DNA of 64,000 nucleotides from DYJE01 sp041660385 (GTDB taxonomy: Bacteria > Desulfobacterota > Desulfobacteria > Desulfobacterales > Desulfolunaceae): NCBI GenBank assembly GCA_041660385.1, contig JBAZWJ010000031.1:4519-68518 (forward strand). The letters are read 5' to 3'. Positions 45,346 to 58,200 of this stretch are shown one piece after another (positions within the stretch are counted from its first letter, which is position 1; every line of letters begins with the position of its first letter). The translations under genes were made by a program, and so were the position numbers. The notes under the pieces were generated by a model. The model made no database searches, was not told the origin of the DNA, and was given only the letters and a program-made list of their open reading frames with translations.

Positions 45346-46467
45346 TTATACCTGATATATTTTTGTTCTTTTATTAATAACATCAGAATACAATGTCAAA
45401 TATTTATTCGCCATTGTCCGGCTTGAATAGGTCTTTACCATCTTGTTGTATGCTTTATCAGCCAGTTCTTTAGAATACAAGGGGTCGTTATTCAATAACA
45501 AAAAAGCTTCCGCCATAGCAGCCGGATCACAGGGATCAACAAGTAGACCCTCTTCAAGATGCTGGATAACTTCCGGGATACCCCCAACTGACGTGGCCAC
45601 AACAGGGGTTCGTGCCTGCATAGCTTCAAGCAAGGTTATGGGCAAGCCCTCTGTCAGGGAAGATATAGCATAAACATCGAAATCGGGAATGTATTTTCTG
45701 GCATTTTCTCTATAACCCGTGAGCTCAACCTTGTCTTCCAATTTGTAATGTTTGATCAATTGCTCCAGCCGTCCTCTTTCGTGTCCCTCACCGATCAGGA
45801 TAAGGCGTGAGTCCACGCCCTTTTTTAACAGCAAGTTAAACGATTCAATCAGATAGTTGTAGCCCTTTTCAGTTGAGAAACGGCCGATTGATCCGATAGT
45901 AAAGATTTCATTTTGTGTTTTTTCAGACTTTTCGGTTCTGTTGGAAATTGTGATCCCATTATTGATGATATGGAATTTTATTCGTTTTTGTTTATTGAGT
46001 TTTGGATGTTTCAGCATTCCTTTATTAACAAGTACAACGGAGTCAATAAATCTGTGGCTCATGGTGTCAAGCCATTCATAAAGTCGCATTTTGGTTAAAC
46101 CGCTTGTGCTTGTGTATCCGTGAAGTGTCGCAATCATAGGGAGCCTGCGAATTACACGTGGAATAAAGCCAAGTAAAATATTGCCTTTGTATCCATGTGA
46201 ATGAATCACATGAAAACCGTTGCTCTGTGCGTACTTTAAAAGATCAATGGCTCCAGAGATATTCGGGCCTGGCAGCATTCTGAATTTTATTAATGAAAGC
46301 CCCCTTTTCAATGCCTCGGTTTCAAATGGTTTCTCGGAAATATTTTTTTCTCCAATGCTCGCAATAACAGGCAGCAGCCCCCGAAAGACCTGTTCTTCAA
46401 CAAGATTCAGCAGCATGACTTCTGCACCGTAAAGGCCTCCGCTGTCTATGATGTGAACTCTTAGCAC
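45346..46467 (-). CDS. Glycosyltransferase, GT4 family
   Basis: 373 aa. Acceptor-side motif HIIDSGGLYGAEVMLLNLVE, HSHGYKGNILLGFIPR, and donor-side motifs GSIGRFSTEKGYNYLIESFN, LILIGEGHERGRLEQLIKHY, SLTEGLPITLLEAMQARTPV and VATSVGGIPEVI. A retaining GT4 enzyme; it very likely adds a sugar to the lipid-linked repeat. The downstream wecB gene begins within about 20 bp of its stop. Confidence 0.93.
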   Translation of the reverse strand: MLRVHIIDSGGLYGAEVMLLNLVEEQVFRGLLPVIASIGEKNISEKPFETEALKRGLSLIKFRMLPGPNISGAIDLLKYAQSNGFHVIHSHGYKGNILLGFIPRVIRRLPMIATLHGYTSTSGLTKMRLYEWLDTMSHRFIDSVVLVNKGMLKHPKLNKQKRIKFHIINNGITISNRTEKSEKTQNEIFTIGSIGRFSTEKGYNYLIESFNLLLKKGVDSRLILIGEGHERGRLEQLIKHYKLEDKVELTGYRENARKYIPDFDVYAISSLTEGLPITLLEAMQARTPVVATSVGGIPEVIQHLEEGLLVDPCDPAAMAEAFLLLNNDPLYSKELADKAYNKMVKTYSSRTMANKYLTLYSDVINKRTKIYQV

Positions 46468-46510
46468 TCTGACACTTCAAATTATTTCACCAGCTGAACT
46501 TCTCAGCTTC

Positions 46511-47656
46511 TCATCCTTTTCTCGGTGTCCAGACAACCTGCTTCTGTCTCAAAACAAATTTCATAAAAGCGTGCGCAGAGGCGATGTTCAACAGGGCAAA
46601 ATACCGGCACAGGTACAATAATTTTGATTGATATCCTTTATTCTCAAGAACTGGGGACAGGAATGCACCAGTATAGGCTGATATCTGAATGATAAAGAAA
46701 ACCTTATAAATAAAGCCAGGTACAGATAGCAGCAAAGCATTTGAGATAAAAGCTGTTATTAAAAATATAAAACAGAGATAACGAAGCACTTTATGGGACC
46801 ACAACTGAAAGGAAAAGAGTCTGTTAGATGGGAAGACAAGAAGATGGCGCATATCACTCAATGCCCATAAAGCTCGTAATGAAACACGAACGCGCATCCT
46901 ATATTCATCTGAGGCTTCTTTCAACGCCGGTTCTTTAAGAATGGCATCCGGTTCATATACCACACGAAATCCCTGCTCGACGACTTTAAGAGGCTGAACA
47001 AAATCCGGGAGCTGGTCAGGGTTCAACGTCCTGTACAAATCTTTACGAATTGCGTCAACTCCTCCATCCACACCCACAACAGATCCCATTGCTGTTTCAA
47101 ATTTCCGCAGCATGTTTTCATACTTCATATACGTACTGCATCCATCACCTATTGTTGATCCGTCAGGGTTCGTGTAGATCATCTTTCCGGTGACGTAACC
47201 CACATGGGGATCTTTAAAGTTTCTGGTTAATTTTTTAACGACATCAGGATCATAAATTGAATTGGCATCAGAGAAAACGATGATTTCGCCCTTTGCCAGA
47301 GGCACGGCAAGATTCAGGGCCGATGTTTTACCGGCTCTTGGTTTCTGACGTATAAGCCGGACACCCTTTGACTCGAACTTCTTTACGATATCGTCTGTGC
47401 CATCGGTTGATTCATCGGACACAATGATAATTTCAAGCCGGTCATGGGGGTAATCAAGTTCAAGCTTGTTCTGAATGGTTTTTTCAATTCCGCTTTCTTC
47501 ATTGTAAGCCGCAGTAATAATGGTGACGAATGGAGTAAAGGTTTCATCTTTATCAACATGTCTTTTTTTATTGAGAGACAGAACATAGATGGCTAATGGA
47601 TATCCCACATAAACATAAAAAAGCAGAATCAATGACAAAAAGAATATTATTTGCAT
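46511..47656 (-). CDS. Membrane glycosyltransferase, GT2 family
   Basis: 381 aa. An N-terminal membrane segment is followed by a GT-A domain: VTIITAAYNEESGIEKTIQN, IIVSDESTDGTDDIVKKF, LNLAVPLAKGEIIVFSDANS (the D-x-D-like metal site). Two to three membrane helices follow at the C-terminus (LRYLCFIFLITAFISNALLL). This resembles processive or polymer-initiating GT2 enzymes such as those for polyisoprenyl-linked sugars. Just upstream is an 80-bp spacer rich in TTGAGTTTATTG-type text instead of a promoter I could recognise. Confidence 0.9.
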   Translation of the reverse strand: MQIIFFLSLILLFYVYVGYPLAIYVLSLNKKRHVDKDETFTPFVTIITAAYNEESGIEKTIQNKLELDYPHDRLEIIIVSDESTDGTDDIVKKFESKGVRLIRQKPRAGKTSALNLAVPLAKGEIIVFSDANSIYDPDVVKKLTRNFKDPHVGYVTGKMIYTNPDGSTIGDGCSTYMKYENMLRKFETAMGSVVGVDGGVDAIRKDLYRTLNPDQLPDFVQPLKVVEQGFRVVYEPDAILKEPALKEASDEYRMRVRVSLRALWALSDMRHLLVFPSNRLFSFQLWSHKVLRYLCFIFLITAFISNALLLSVPGFIYKVFFIIQISAYTGAFLSPVLENKGYQSKLLYLCRYFALLNIASAHAFMKFVLRQKQVVWTPRKG

Positions 47657-47738
47657 GGTGGATGTATTATTGGGTTATTGGGTTTGTAGGTTGTTTGAGT
47701 TTATTGCTTTTTTGAGTTCGTTGGCAGAACCCAGGCAA

Positions 47739-48383
47739 CTATTTAATAATGAATTCATGGAATACCGGATAAAAAGCTTCGATAAATTGAAACGTCTTAT
47801 CGTTGTAATATTTAATGGGCTTGGATCCAATGGGAATTGTTATCCTGACAAAGGCATTATCTTCACCCTGTCCCCTAAGTTTTTTCCATAATAATGCGAT
47901 TTTTTGAGAAAATGTATTGGCGTTTGTTTTGTCGTGTGCCTGAAACCAGTATGTGATCAGCTCTTTTTGCTGGCCAAGTTCTCCTGTCATCACGGAATAT
48001 GAAACTCGCTGGCCTGACGCCAGGACACGCTGGTTGGTCTGTGAATTTGATATTTTCCAGCCCTGGCCGGGGAAGCACACCATGGGATCATGGGCTGCAC
48101 CTATTTTTTTTGCTGAATAATAGTAGCCGACGTACAGCATGATAGTGTCCTCGCCATCAGAATAGCTCTGATTGATATAATCATCCAGGTCAAGCGCATC
48201 TATTATGGGCTGGTCCAACTTTGAGACATTGTCCCTTTCCCATCCGTTGAATGAAGTCAGAGCCGACGCGAGTTTCGTCTGTTTGTGCTGAGTGTGGGAA
48301 ACCGGCTTGAAAAGAACAAGGATACCGGCAAGGGCCATGCATACGATCAATAATACTATTCTTTTACTGCTGAGTTGTCCCAA
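47739..48383 (-). CDS. epsI: EpsI-family exosortase-associated protein
   Basis: 214 aa. One N-terminal membrane anchor (IVLLIVCMALAGILVLF) and a periplasmic domain with the EpsI family features: LTSFNGWERDN, QSYSDGEDTIMLYVGYY, HDPMVCFPGQGWKISNS (conserved Cys) and VRITIPIGSKP. EpsI proteins work with exosortases in polysaccharide or protein sorting; in some species the two are fused. Here the gene overlaps the exosortase gene by 28 bp, so the two are separate but co-translated. Confidence 0.88.
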   Translation of the reverse strand: MGQLSSKRIVLLIVCMALAGILVLFKPVSHTQHKQTKLASALTSFNGWERDNVSKLDQPIIDALDLDDYINQSYSDGEDTIMLYVGYYYSAKKIGAAHDPMVCFPGQGWKISNSQTNQRVLASGQRVSYSVMTGELGQQKELITYWFQAHDKTNANTFSQKIALLWKKLRGQGEDNAFVRITIPIGSKPIKYYNDKTFQFIEAFYPVFHEFIIK

Positions 48384-49201
48384 TGTGATAATACCTTTTT
48401 TATAATTGCGATAAGGAGCAATGCCAGACCAAAAACAACCAGGCCGAAAATGCTGTGGATTTTATCTTCAGTAAGATCAAAATCCATATAATGAAATGCC
48501 AGGATCATCAACAGAACCCTGAAAATATTAACAAAAACCGCCACAGGAAAACCTGATAAAAAAAGAATGGTTCTCAATATATTTGATGAAAGGGTCAGGT
48601 ATCCAAAAACAGCGGACAGTGTCAGGAGCGATACCAGAGAACGGAGACCGCTGCACGCCTGGACAACCTGAAGTGTTCGATGGGGAAGGTGGATGACATT
48701 CCCTTCTCTTAAAAGCGGGATATCAAAAAGACCGGAAATAAACACACTGGCTTGAGTTACAAATAACTGGAGAGGAATGGTCAGAGCGGAATAAATTTGT
48801 GACGGAATCGGTACGATGAAGAAAAGAAAACAAAGGGGAAAAATCAGTTCTTTGACAAAACCATAGCCCAGAATATAAATCACGGTGCTGAAAAGAAACA
48901 AAACCATGGACACAGGGGCCAGGGTCTGTATGTCAGCATATTTCGCAAGCAGATAAAGGATAAGGGACATAATAACAAAAAGCAGCCCGCTTTTTTCCGG
49001 CTTCACAGGTATTTTGGCAATATGATCTTTTTTCTGCCACATAATGTAAAGACTGATGGGAAAAATAAACAATCCGTAGGAATGATCATCTGAATTCATC
49101 CAGAGCTGAATGAGACTTTTCAGTACAGGAAAAAATAAAATAATGAATCCCGCAGTAAAAATACCAAGCAGTATTTTATTATCACTTATAATTTTATTCA
49201 C
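48356..49201 (-). CDS. Exosortase
   Basis: 281 aa with eight predicted membrane segments. The catalytic triad of exosortases is complete: Cys183 in VVQACSGLRSL, Arg228 in PVAVFVNIFRVL, and His249 in DKIHSIFGLVV. The enzyme recognises PEP-CTERM tails in the inner membrane and cleaves or transfers the protein. A matching substrate lies at 17060-17614 in this window. The separate EpsI gene argues against the fused XrtA type; the exact subtype is not assigned. Followed on the upstream side by the NRPS-PKS gene, 87 bp away. Confidence 0.93.
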   Translation of the reverse strand: MNKIISDNKILLGIFTAGFIILFFPVLKSLIQLWMNSDDHSYGLFIFPISLYIMWQKKDHIAKIPVKPEKSGLLFVIMSLILYLLAKYADIQTLAPVSMVLFLFSTVIYILGYGFVKELIFPLCFLFFIVPIPSQIYSALTIPLQLFVTQASVFISGLFDIPLLREGNVIHLPHRTLQVVQACSGLRSLVSLLTLSAVFGYLTLSSNILRTILFLSGFPVAVFVNIFRVLLMILAFHYMDFDLTEDKIHSIFGLVVFGLALLLIAIIKKVLSHWDNSAVKE

Positions 49202-49288
49202 AGATCTTTAATTGCCTTTAAGTTATTGAAAATCTTACTTTTCAATTATGGTTTGTATTGAATACTTTTTAGAATCAGCTTTCTTCAA

Positions 49289-52200
49289 TTACTTATAATA
49301 TTTTTGCATATATTCATAGAATTTTTCCACGAGAAGCGGTTCCTCCATAAACTCCATATGTTTGGCTGGGATATCAATCACGTCAATATTACCAACAATA
49401 TAGTTGTTCCACCCTTTATCCATATCAATTTTCAAACCATGATGTGCTTGTGGCTCAGCAAATAGAACCATATCTCCGTCATATCGTCTTGGAGTATAAG
49501 CCAGTACAGGCTTCCAGTGTTTCTGTTCAACATACCAGTATCTCAATTTGTGTGGGATCGGTCTCTGTATGGAATGATAAAAATTACAGAGACAGAACTT
49601 CAGCTGAATAACTATTTTCCTTTGAATGCTTTCAAGTATCTTCTTGAATTGCTCCTTGAAAGTGGTGCCATGTCGCTTGCTGAAAATCAAAGCATTAAAT
49701 TTATTAACCATTTTGGTCACTATCGTATCATTTGAAAATGACGGGTTGTTCTTAAAATAAATTGGGGCAAAGGTATCAAACATGGCCAGAAGTGCAATAT
49801 CCTGGCCTTCATGTTTCAACTGCTGGGCAACCTCATAGGCAATGAACCCGCCCATGGACCCTCCAGCCAGATAATAAGGCCCTGATGGCTGAATCATTTT
49901 CATTTCCGCAATATAGTGACCTGCCATTTCCTCTATGGATGAATAGGGTTCAGACAGGCCATCAAGGCCTCGTGCCTGTAGTCCATATACCGGTTGATCA
50001 GCGTCAAGTCCTGATGCAAGAGGATAATAATTAAGGACATTACCTCCAATAGCGTGCATGCAGAATATGGGCGTTTTACTTCCGTTTGGCTTAATGGCCA
50101 CAAGATGGGACCAGCCTGATTTCTCGTCCTTTTCGTTTTCTGATGATGCAAATAAAAAGCGATTCAGAAATTTATTGCCATTCTTTTTATCTTTAATTCT
50201 GCCGCCTGATGCTTCAATGGTCTTCGAAAGTTCGCGGACTGTCGGTGATTTAAAAATCTCCGCCAGAGGCAGATTAATCCCTGTGAGATTATAAATTTCG
50301 GAGAATATGCGAACAGACAGTATTGAATGGCCTCCGACTTCAAAAAAGTTGTCATTGACCCCGATGTATTCAAGGCCGATGATATCCAGCCAGATTTTTA
50401 AAATCCTCGTTTCGAGTTCGGTGATCTGCGTATTCTGCTGGACTTCGGTAATAAGCGTTGACACGGGCTTCGGAAGACGATTCCTGTCGATCTTTCCGTT
50501 AGATGTCATCGGCATGGAATCAAGGTTTACAAAATGTTGAGGAATCATGTATTCAGGCAGTCTATCTTTCAAGTACAGCCGCAAGTCGCTGTCTTTTTCT
50601 TGAACACCCGTACGTGAAATAATATAGGCAACAAGCCTTTTATCATCAGGGACATCCTCTCTGACCAGTGTTACGCATTGTTTGATTCCCTTGTGTTCAG
50701 CCAGAGCCGCTTCAATTTCACCCAGTTCTATTCTGAACCCGCGCAGCTTGACCTGATGATCCATACGCCCGAGATAGCAGATAGTCCCATCGGGAAAATA
50801 TTTTGCAAGATCACCTGTCCTGTATAACCTGGATGCTGGATCATCGCTCATGAAATCAGATACGAATTTTTCCGATGTCAGTTCCGCACGGTTGAGATAC
50901 CCTCTGGCAAGTCCGTGGCCTCCAATATAAAGCTCACCTGGAACGCCAATAGGCACTGGATTTTGGAACGGATCAACAAGAAATATGCGGGTATTTGAAA
51001 TCGGCTTCCCGATTGTGGCCATCTCGTTTTTCTGTCTTAAAGCACAGGTCGAATACGTTGTGTCTTCCGATGGCCCATAAAGATCGAAAACACGTTGAAC
51101 TGTTTTTATATTGTACAACCTGTCAACGATTTCCTGTTTAAGGGGTTCGCCTGCCAGGTTGATGGTCGTGACATTCGCGGGGATAGCTTTGAGCTGAAGC
51201 AGTTCAACAATTGCTGAAGGAACCGTATTGATGAGCCTGACCTCTGATACGTCAGGCAGGTTTTTCAATCCCATGGCATTATCCGCCAGAACAATCTTGC
51301 CTCCCGAACACAAGGGCAAGAAAATCTCAAAAACAGATAAATCAAAGCAGATGGAGGTGGAAGCAAGCATCCCACCAATTTCATCTCCGGTGAACACTGT
51401 CCTTGCCCAGGCGATAAGTGCGATCGCACTGCGATGTTCAATTGCAACGCCTTTGGGAACGCCAGTTGAACCTGAAGTGTAGATTATATAAGCAAGATTT
51501 TTCTGGGTTGCTCCTGAAGAAGGAGACTCCATGCATGCCTTTGAGTGTTTTTCTCCAAGGGCCTCCAGCGTTATCAATCTTGCGGTTGAATCGGAAAACA
51601 GCGTTTCAAATTTCTTCTGGGTGATGATTACACGACTGCACGAATCGGACATCATGAATTTGAGGCGTTCAACGGGATAACCCGGGTCAAGAGGCACATA
51701 CGCACCGCCCGCTTTAAGCACAGCCAGCATTCCAACAATCATGTCCATGGATCTTTCAACACAGATCCCCACCAGAACATCCGGCTCCACACCCATCTGG
51801 ATCAACTCAATGGCAAGCTGATTTGAGCGCTGTTTCAGTTCGTTGAAACTCATCCTGTCATGGTTATGAACAATCGCAACGGCATCAGGTGTTTTTTCAG
51901 CCTGCATGTCAAACATATCATGAATACAGACATCGCCAGGATAATCCAGATGATTTTCATTCCAGTCGATGAGCATCAGCCTTTTTTCCGGTTCTGTCAG
52001 CAAGCCGATTTTCTGAATAGGCAATGTCGGGTTTTCAACCATACTTTGGAGTAATGTCTGAAAATGGTCGACCATGCGCTGAATGGTTTCATCTTTGAAT
52101 ATTTCATCACTGTATTCAAAGACGCCTCGCAGTTCATCACGTTCCTCCCACATGTACAGCGATAGCTCAAATTCCGTTGCCCCTCTATCCATGACAACAG

Positions 52201-55200
52201 GGAAAAAATTCAATTCCGCAGAGTCATCTGAGGGTAAAGGAAAATTCTGGAATGCAAACATGACCTGGAAGATCGGATGGTGATTGAGAGAACGATCCGG
52301 CTGTAGAATTTCAACAAGTTTCTCGAAAGGAAGATCTTTATTGGACAAGGCGTCCAGAATCAGTTGATGAACCTGTTTGACCAAATCCTTGAAACCCGTT
52401 GTTTCGGACAGTTCAAGGCGAATCGGCAGCATGTTGATAAAAAAACCTATCAAACCTTCAATTTCAACCCTGTCGCGATTCGCGTAGGGTGTGCCCACGA
52501 CCACACCATTCTGGTTTGAATATTTGCATAGAAGTGAAAAATAGGCTGAAAGCAGGACGGTGTAAACCGTTGTGTGTTCCTGTTTTGCCATATTCTGAAT
52601 ACTTCGAGTCAATTCAGCTGAAAGACATATCGCCTGATGCCTGCCCGTATATCGGGGCGACATGGGCCGAGGATAATCCGCTGGCAACTGGATAACAGGA
52701 AGTTCTCCTTTTAACCGTTCTTTCCAGTATTTTTTTTGTTCATTCAGATCGTTATTTATAAGCCATTTTTTCTGCCAAATGGCATAATCCGCATACTGGA
52801 TTGGGAGTTTTTCCAATGGAGATGGTCGGCCTTCTTTAAAAGCGTGATAAAGAACCGATAACTCTTTCATCCATACACCCATGGACCATCCGTCGGCGAT
52901 AATATGATGCAGGATGATTGCAAAAATATGCTCTGTTTTTCCAGTTTGAAGGATGCAGACTCTAAGCAGCGGGCCGTTCTCCAAATCAAAAAGAACAGGG
53001 GCTTTTCTGGCGATCAACCGGCGGGCATATTCTTCGCCTTGCTCCCCATCTTTATCTGTGCAGACTATCTTTTCGATTTTTATCGATTGCAGCGAAACAC
53101 GCTCTATCGCCGGGCGACCATCCCTTTTTATAAATACGGTTCTCAACACATCGTGACGGGCCAGGATATGATCAAAAGCTTTCTGAAGTATTTCCTCATT
53201 CAGATCTCCTGAAAGTTTCACGGCTTGAACGATATTGTAAGCGGGGCTATGGGATTCCAGCTGATTAATGAACCATAAACGCTGCTGGGCCAGCGAAAGT
53301 TGCAAACCTTCATTTTCAGACTCAGGCACAATGGTCTCAATTTTTTTACGTTCAGCACCGGAACTCTGCTCCCTGCTCAGGTAATCGGCAAGGCCTTGAA
53401 TCGTAGGGAGTTCAAATATTTTGCGAATGGACAGATCAGATCCTGACTGTTCACGGATGCGAGATATGATCTGGGCAGCGATAAGCGAGTCACCACCCAA
53501 TTCGAAAAAGCTGTCCTGAACACCTATCTGATCGATCCCCAGGACGTCCTGCCAGATGCGAACAAGCATATGTTCCATTTCACAGGAAGGCCGGTCATAA
53601 TCACTTGAAACACTTGAAGGTCGGGAATACAAGGACGACGCTTCGATATGAACCACTTCGGGTCTTTCATGGCCTTCGTTTGTCACACTGGAAGAAATCT
53701 GATAGCCCTTCTGGGCTGTGGGTTCAATCCAGAAACGCTGTCTTTGAAAAGGATAACCTGGCAAGGGAACCCGCCCGCACCCCTTCCCTTTGTTAAATGC
53801 ACTCCAGTCAATATGAACACCTGTAATCCATAACTGTGAAAGTGTCTTATAAAGAAAGGCCCCATCATGACCCTGACTTTGCGGGTGCTTAACTGAAGAA
53901 TAAATCATAACGGATTTTTCTTTATCAACGATGTTCTGCCTTGAAAGCGTTGTCAACGTCTGACCGGGACCGACTTCGAGAAGAACACAGGGCTCTTCGA
54001 TAAGGGTCTGGATACCTTTTGAAAAACGTACGGTTTGACGAAGGTGACGCGCCCAGTATTCCGGGTTAGTGGCATCACGCTCTGTAATCCATGTTCCCGT
54101 TACATTGGAAATGAAAGGAATTTGAGGATTATTCAACGGCACTGTCTTTAAATATTCTCTCAACGGATCAATGGCACCTTCCATCATCTGGGAATGGAAG
54201 GCGTGGGAGGTATGAAGAACCGTGCATTGTACTTTCTTGCTGTTCAATGTCTCATGAAGCCTGGCAATGTCATCTGAAGGGCCTGAGACCACACATCGGC
54301 CCGGAGAATTGATAACGGCCAGGGAAACGGGGTTGTCCACAAAAGGCAGAATGTCCTTTTCAGAAAGGGCAACAGCGAGCATGTCACCATGCGGCTGCTG
54401 CTGCATAAGCCTGCCCCTTTCTGCAACAAGTTTTAAAGCATCTTCAAGGGTAAAAACACCGGATAAACAGGCTGCCACATATTCACCCAGGCTGTGACCA
54501 ATCATCGCATGGGGATAAATTCCCCATTCCATAAACAACCGTGCAAGGGAGTACTCCAGTGCAAACAACGCGGGCTGAGCGATTTCCGTTTCATTCAGTC
54601 TGTTTTGAGAATATGTGCCATCATTATCTTCAGGATAAATCAATGCCGTAAGATCACAGCCGATAACCGGTGCAAGTATCTCAGAACAGGCCATCATATG
54701 CTGTTTGAAAATCGGCTCCGTTTCAAAAAGATCCCTGGCCATGTTGACATACTGTGCCCCCTGCCCCGTAAACATAAAGGCAGCCTTTCTGTTGTCGGCT
54801 AAACATGATCCAGAAATGAATTTTCCCGGATCAGTTGAAGAAAAGGCGTTTACAGCATCGGCCACGTTTTTGCACACACATGCTGATCTGTGCCGAAATG
54901 CTTTTCTTCCTATCTGAAGAGTGTAAGCCACATCACCGGCATTCTGAGCAGGGTTTTCTGAAAGGTAGCTGCACAAACGAGAGCGCCTTTGCTCAAGTGC
55001 TTGCGCCGATTGAGCTGAAAGCGTGAAAAGATACCATGGCTGACCTTGTCTATTTTTAAGCTCTTCTCTGGGAACCTCTTCAAGAATGACATGAGCATTG
55101 GTTCCCCCCACACCAAAGGAGCTGACACCGGCCCTTCTCGGCGACATGGAATCATCCCATGAACGCAAGGCTTTATTTACATAAAAAGGGCTTCCCTCCA

Positions 55201-58200
55201 TATTCAACTCAGGATTGACAGTTGTCACATTCAGGGTGGGGGGCAGGACGCCATGCTTGACCATGAGACTCGTTTTGATAAGACCAGCCACACCAGCCGC
55301 CACATCCAGATGCCCGATGTTGGACTTTAAAGAACCAATGGCGCAAAAAGACTTTTTATCTGTTTTACTTCTGAAAGCCTGGGTGAGAGCTTTAACTTCA
55401 ATCGGGTCACCCAGTGGTGTTCCTGTCCCGTGGGCCTCGACATAACCTATGGTTGCAGGATCAACGCGGGACATGTTCTGGGCCATGGCAATAACTTCAG
55501 TCTGCCCCTGGACACTGGGCGCTGTATATCCCACTTTCACATTGCCGTCATTGTTCAATGCTGCCCCTTTTATGACAGCATAAATATGATCGTGGTCTTC
55601 TATGGCATCTTCCAGGCGTTTTAAAAGAACAACACCTGCACCCTCCCCTAAAAGCGTTCCTGATGCTTTACTGTCAAAGGGTCTGCAATACCCATCATCA
55701 GAGAAAATTTCTCCTTCATGGTGGAGATAGCCTCTTAACCGGGGGGCCTGAAGAGATACTCCCCCGCCTATGGCCATATCGCATTGATATGTCAAAAGGC
55801 TCTGATATGCAAGCTGGACTGCGACAAGTGAAGTCGAGCATGCGGTTTGAACCGAAAGACTCGGGCCTTTAAGGCCGAGCTTGTAGGAAACCCTCGTTGA
55901 AAGAAAGTCTTTATCATTACCGATGAATGTCTGAAAATTGAGAACAGACTCCATCAATTCTGGGCGTTCAAGCAGATTTTTAATAAGGTAGTTGTTCATG
56001 CCGCATCCAGCAAAAACTCCCACTGTGCCTGTATAATGATCTGGAACATAACCCGCATCTTCAAAAGCATCCCAGGCGCATTCAAGAAATATTCTCTGCT
56101 GGGGATCAATCTTTTCAGCTTCCCGAGGTGTATACCCAAAAAAACCTGCGTCGAAACAATCTGAATTATTTAATACAGGGCTTCTTTTAACATATTTCGG
56201 ATTTTTTATTAAATATTCCGGGACACCTGATTTCAGAAGTTCTTCGTCGGAAAAATCAGTGATAGACTCAATGCCGTTTACAATATTACGCCAGAAAAGG
56301 GATATATCATCGGCTCCTGGAAATCGACCGGCCATTCCAATAATGGCCACATCTGCTGATCTGTTTCCTGGCTGTGCCCATGTATCTCTTACCATACAGG
56401 GAATTTTACTCGTAAGATCATGAGGTTCAGAAAGACCAGTGTGTTTAGCCTGAATGATATAATTCGACATCATTTGTATGGTGGGATTCTCGAACATATC
56501 GACAATCGATATCTTCATTCCATACATTTTTGACAGGCGAATCACAATGCCCGGCATAAGAATCGAACGTCCGCCAATATCAAAAAAGTTATCATTCATG
56601 CCGATATCATCAAAACATAGAACCTCAGCCCAGACAGAAGCCACATTTTTTTCAGTCTGGGAAACAGGAAAGACAACTGACTGATCTGATCGCAACTGTA
56701 CGGATGCCTGTTTCTTCATTCTCTGATCCACGGCGGCCATAATGCTTTTCAGACTTGAAAACGTGTCGGCGATTTCCTGCATGACAAGGGCGTTTGCCAA
56801 AGAAACACCCGTGTCTTTATCAGTTGTTTTTCGGACTTCCCCGTCTTCGGATGTTTTTTCTGTTGCTGAAGAAGGACTAAAAGAGGCTTCTGAGGCGATT
56901 TGAGAGGGTAAAAGAAAAAACAGCCCTTCGCCTTCCTGTTGTTTGTATTCCTCGCCAAGGGATAAAAGGAAATTTAATGCTGGCTGATTTTTATTTGTGG
57001 GCGAATAATTTAAGCGGACAGATTTCAAACCTCGATCTATGGCGTTTCTTCCAAGACGATTAAGCAATGCATGTTCAACACCCTTTCCAAGTGCACGGCA
57101 GCTCAAAAGAAAGGTATCAACACTTATCTGATCTTTTTGCTTTTCGTAAATAACCAGGCCGACCAAGCCATAATCACCAAATTTATCCGATACTTCAGCG
57201 ACCAGACAGACATGATTTTCAGACAGCTTGAGCCTTGAAATTTCAGATTCATTTCTTCTTATCGTTGTGAGATTGAACTGGTTTGTTCTCAGAGTCAACT
57301 GGGAGACTCTCTGAATCTGAGCATCTTTTATCTCAGATATTGAAACATTCAAATCAAGATTTTTCAGAAATTCATCAAATGTCGTTGAAGATTTCAGCAA
57401 GCTGCTTCTTTCTTTCTCCTTGCGGTAAAGATCAACTCTCTCACGATCTTCTTTTGTCAGTTTAAGATGGTCAAAGGCCCAGATATGTTTCGTAAAATCT
57501 TTTATCTTTTCAGGATCAGACGGAAGCTGAAGCGTGAGGACTTCCGGGCAGTTCGCTCGAACTTCCGCACATTCCACAGGATTGTCATCGATAAAGATAA
57601 AGCTGTCCAGCCCAATATTGATCTCCTCTGCAAGTTCCGCAATATTCTGTGATTTCGGAGACCAGTTAATCTTACTGTATGAGATATGATTTCTTCGAAG
57701 AATCATTTCGGGATTTTTATCGAGAACATCCAGCACATCTTCTTCTGAATTTTTACTACACAGGCAAATCAGCGTTCCTGCTTCATGCTGGGATACCATA
57801 AGTTCCTGAAGCATTTTTCTGGCTGGATCAACCGTGACACGTAGGGGACCATCTTCGCCGACCACGCCTTTCCAGAGGGTCTGGTCGCAATCGAGAACAA
57901 TCGCTTTATAAGGTTTTCCGAGAATGGAAAAAGATTTTCTTGCAATGATGTATGAAAGAGCTGCAAAGAATTCATCGGTATAAGGGATATGACCGGCATC
58001 CAGACCAAGGGGTTCGTCGTACTGTTCAACACCCATTGGGCCCAGGATTTCACGGCTGCTGACAGGGTAGATATTCCCAATGCTGTTCAGAGAAAGAGCC
58101 AAGTCATTCTCAATTCGATTCAACAAGGGATTTTCTGCCAGAGCAGGAGAAATCGGGCAGAAACAAATCAGAACCGGAACACTGGACTCTGCAACAAAAG

